64,000 bases of DNA from Maritimibacter dapengensis (GTDB taxonomy: Bacteria > Pseudomonadota > Alphaproteobacteria > Rhodobacterales > Rhodobacteraceae), in the NCBI RefSeq assembly GCF_019218265.1, contig NZ_JAHUZE010000004.1, forward strand, positions 350,001 to 414,000. Direction: 5' to 3'. Shown here piece after piece: positions 62,419 through 64,000 of this stretch. Below the pieces are notes generated by a model. The model was not told the DNA's origin, did no database searches, and worked only from the letters and a program-made list of their open reading frames with translations. Position 1 is the first letter of the stretch. The number at the start of each line of letters is the position of its first letter. A program made the position numbers and the translations under genes.

Positions 62419-62634
62419 TCCGTGACCTCGACGGCAGGTATTGCGAGTGAGGAGGCGAGGGTAGCCTCGTTCGGCACGCGGTCGATTCCGAGAGGTAAGT
62501 TTGCGGAGGTAACTGACATCGTAGTTCTACCAGATACCGCGACATGAACACAGATCATCCGCATTGTTCCGCCCAGATCGCTTCCGGCACCGCCGCTACG
62601 AACAGGTCGGCCCGGTCAGTTGGCCTCTCGTCTT
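62415..62634 (-). other. Gap between gcvH and the broken VOC gene, possible fragment
   Basis: This 220-base stretch inside the gcv operon has no recognised gene. A 49-codon open frame on the minus strand (62564 to 62415) ends in an ATGA overlap with the VOC start, as a real operon gene would. Its translation (TSANLPLGIDRVPNEATLAS) matches nothing I know. It may be the tail of another degraded gene or chance. Confidence 0.3.
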
Positions 62635-62994
62635 TCACCCGATGAAGTCCTTGTAGGCTTTCTCGTCCATGTAGTCGTCCATCTGCTCCGGCTCTGAGGG
62701 TTTGATCTTGAAGAACCAGGCGTCGCCTTCGGGGTCCTCGTTAACCTTGCTCGGCTCCTTTATTATTGCTTCGTTCACCTCCAAAATCTCGCCGTCCAAC
62801 GGGGCTAGGATGTCGGAGGCGGCTTTCACGCTTTCTATCACCACTACCTCGTCATCTTTTGAAACTTCAGTGCCAGCTTCGGGCAATTCGACAAAGACGA
62901 TGTCACCCAGTTGCTCGGCAGCATGGGCGGTTATTCCGACGGTTACGATTCCGTCCTCGTCCAAGAGCCATTCGTGTTCTTCCGTGTATTTCAT
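62635..62994 (-). CDS. gcvH: Glycine cleavage system H protein
   Basis: A 119-residue lipoyl-carrier protein that shuttles the aminomethyl group between P- and T-proteins. The lipoylated lysine is Lys57 in VVIESVKAASD, and YTEEHEWL is the standard N-terminus. The conserved C-terminal motif NEDPEGDAWFFKIK is present. It follows gcvT by 18 bp on the minus strand. Length normal. Confidence 0.97.
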   Translation of the reverse strand: MKYTEEHEWLLDEDGIVTVGITAHAAEQLGDIVFVELPEAGTEVSKDDEVVVIESVKAASDILAPLDGEILEVNEAIIKEPSKVNEDPEGDAWFFKIKPSEPEQMDDYMDEKAYKDFIG

Positions 62995-63012
62995 CAGGTC
63001 AATCCTGTTTGT

Positions 63013-64000
63013 TCAGCGTTTGAAAGTAGCGGGGCGAAAAGGCATGGGCACGACAGACACCGGAAGTCGTTTTCCACGCACTTCGCCATAAAGGTGAGTT
63101 CCACGCGTGCTGTATTTCTGTGCAACGATACCCATAGATACGGGAGCACCGACGGAAGGGCCGAAGCCACCGGAAGTGACGACACCGATTTGGTCTCCGC
63201 CTTCGTTTGCCGTGAACAGCGCGACCTCACGGCGCATCGGTGCGCGGCCTTCCGGGGCAAGGCCGACCCTGCAGCGTTCGGCGCCGAGGACGAGAGCTGA
63301 GAGGATTTGTTCTTCGCCAGGAAAACCGCCAGCCCGTGCGCCACCTTTGCGTCGGACTTTCTGGATCGCCCAGGACAGCGAAGCCTCGACCGGATTCAGG
63401 CCTGCATCCATATCGCTTCCGTGTAGCGGCAGACCGGCTTCCAGCCGCAGGCTGTCACGCGCACCCAATCCTATCGGTTCAACCTGCTCATGCGACAGCA
63501 ATGCGCGGGCCAGGTCGTTGGCGTGTTCGTTCTTCACCGATATTTCGAACCCGTCATCGCCAGTGTACCCTGAGCGCGATATCCATAATGTGCCAAAATC
63601 GGTATCGAACGTGCCCATATCCATGAACCGCAGTCTGCTGGTATCCGGGGCGATCGTGCCGAGTACGTCTTCGGCGTCGGGCCCTTGCAGCGCGAGAAGC
63701 GCTCGGTCGTAGATCGGTTCCACGGCGTCGCCCAAATGTTTGCGGAGATATTTCGTGTCGGCTTCGGCATTCGCCGCGTTCACAATAAATAGGTAATGAT
63801 CACCGCGGTTGGTGAACATCAAATCGTCGATGATCCCGCCGTGGTCGTTGGTCAGAAACCCATAGCGCTGGCGACCTTCGGGCAGTGCCGCGACGTCCAC
63901 GGGCATCAGGGCTTCGAGCGCCTCGGCCCCTGCACGCACGATCAACTGACCCATATGGCTTACATCGAACAAACCCGCCGCCGCGCGGCAATGTAGGTGC
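63013..64000 (-). CDS. gcvT: Glycine cleavage system aminomethyltransferase, T-protein (5' end outside window)
   Basis: The C-terminal 329 codons of GcvT, which transfers the methylene group from GcvH to tetrahydrofolate and releases ammonia. The frame stays open to base 64000 through HLHCRAAAGLFDVSHMGQ, the conserved N-terminal segment, so only about 30-40 codons are missing. FEISVKNEHANDL and the RLEAGLPLHGSDMD region are typical, and the C-terminal barrel (GVVTSGGFGPSVGAPVSMGIV) is complete. It is the first visible gene of the gcv operon; any glycine riboswitch would lie outside the window. Confidence 0.95.
   Translation of the reverse strand, partial: HLHCRAAAGLFDVSHMGQLIVRAGAEALEALMPVDVAALPEGRQRYGFLTNDHGGIIDDLMFTNRGDHYLFIVNAANAEADTKYLRKHLGDAVEPIYDRALLALQGPDAEDVLGTIAPDTSRLRFMDMGTFDTDFGTLWISRSGYTGDDGFEISVKNEHANDLARALLSHEQVEPIGLGARDSLRLEAGLPLHGSDMDAGLNPVEASLSWAIQKVRRKGGARAGGFPGEEQILSALVLGAERCRVGLAPEGRAPMRREVALFTANEGGDQIGVVTSGGFGPSVGAPVSMGIVAQKYSTRGTHLYGEVRGKRLPVSVVPMPFRPATFKR

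Overview
The window reads as a chromosomal segment of a GC-rich alphaproteobacterium, most likely a marine Rhodobacteraceae (Roseobacter-type) member. This is inferred from gene content and order: glnD-murJ beside a rhomboid-like gene, an LpoA-like gene-rsmI-yraN-gshB, coaBC-dut-moeB, a glycine-cleavage operon, and a dimethylglycine/sarcosine dehydrogenase-like enzyme with a GcvT tail. No genus can be named from the sequence alone. Coding density is very high. I saw no insertion sequence, prophage, CRISPR array or rRNA; the only RNA gene recognised is a tRNA-Ala(CGC).

Region by region: (1) 1-6.85 kb is an accessory catabolic cluster. It holds a TetR-type regulator (cut by the window edge), a flavin monooxygenase, a NodD/NahR-like LysR regulator, two SDR dehydrogenases, a small Rieske protein, a two-domain VOC extradiol dioxygenase and an alpha/beta hydrolase resembling C-C bond hydrolases. 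Together they look like hydroxylation, ring opening and hydrolysis of an unidentified (hetero)aromatic compound. (2) 7.0-9.1 kb is gmd-fcl (GDP-L-fucose). (3) 9.4-12.8 kb is gpsA, a HAD phosphatase and a GgpS-type synthase, a probable pathway for the osmolyte glucosylglycerol. (4) 12.8-22.7 kb holds a PAS-LuxR regulator divergent from a branched-chain-type ABC transporter with an attached hydrolase, then a luciferase-like oxidoreductase, a membrane LytTR regulator and a divergent GMC oxidoreductase.

(5) 22.9-45.9 kb is mostly housekeeping: ybjN-like, proC, csaA, hydroxyacid dehydrogenase, gltX, trpS, a catalytically dead rhomboid, murJ, glnD, LpoA-like lipoprotein, rsmI, yraN, gshB, comM, GST, cobalamin genes, coaBC, dut and a membrane-anchored MoeB/ThiF protein. 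(6) 45.9-52.3 kb has an M3 oligopeptidase, a CDF transporter, a capsule-export-like protein, an SH3 protein, a second hydroxyacid dehydrogenase and an HExxH lipoprotein. (7) 52.4-64 kb is rich in one-carbon functions: the dimethylglycine/sarcosine dehydrogenase-like enzyme, a GFA-family protein and the gcvT-gcvH-gcvP operon (gcvT runs off the window). A twice-frameshifted VOC/glyoxalase gene lies inside that operon. An MpaB-like oxygenase, trxC, a geranylgeranyl-reductase-family flavoprotein and a methyltransferase lie between.

The main leads for new biology are the uncharacterised ring-cleavage cluster with its repeated TTTGTC promoter motif, the separate-gene glucosylglycerol operon, the membrane-tethered ThiF protein, the dead rhomboid with a stop-codon-sharing hairpin, and the broken gene inside the glycine-cleavage operon.
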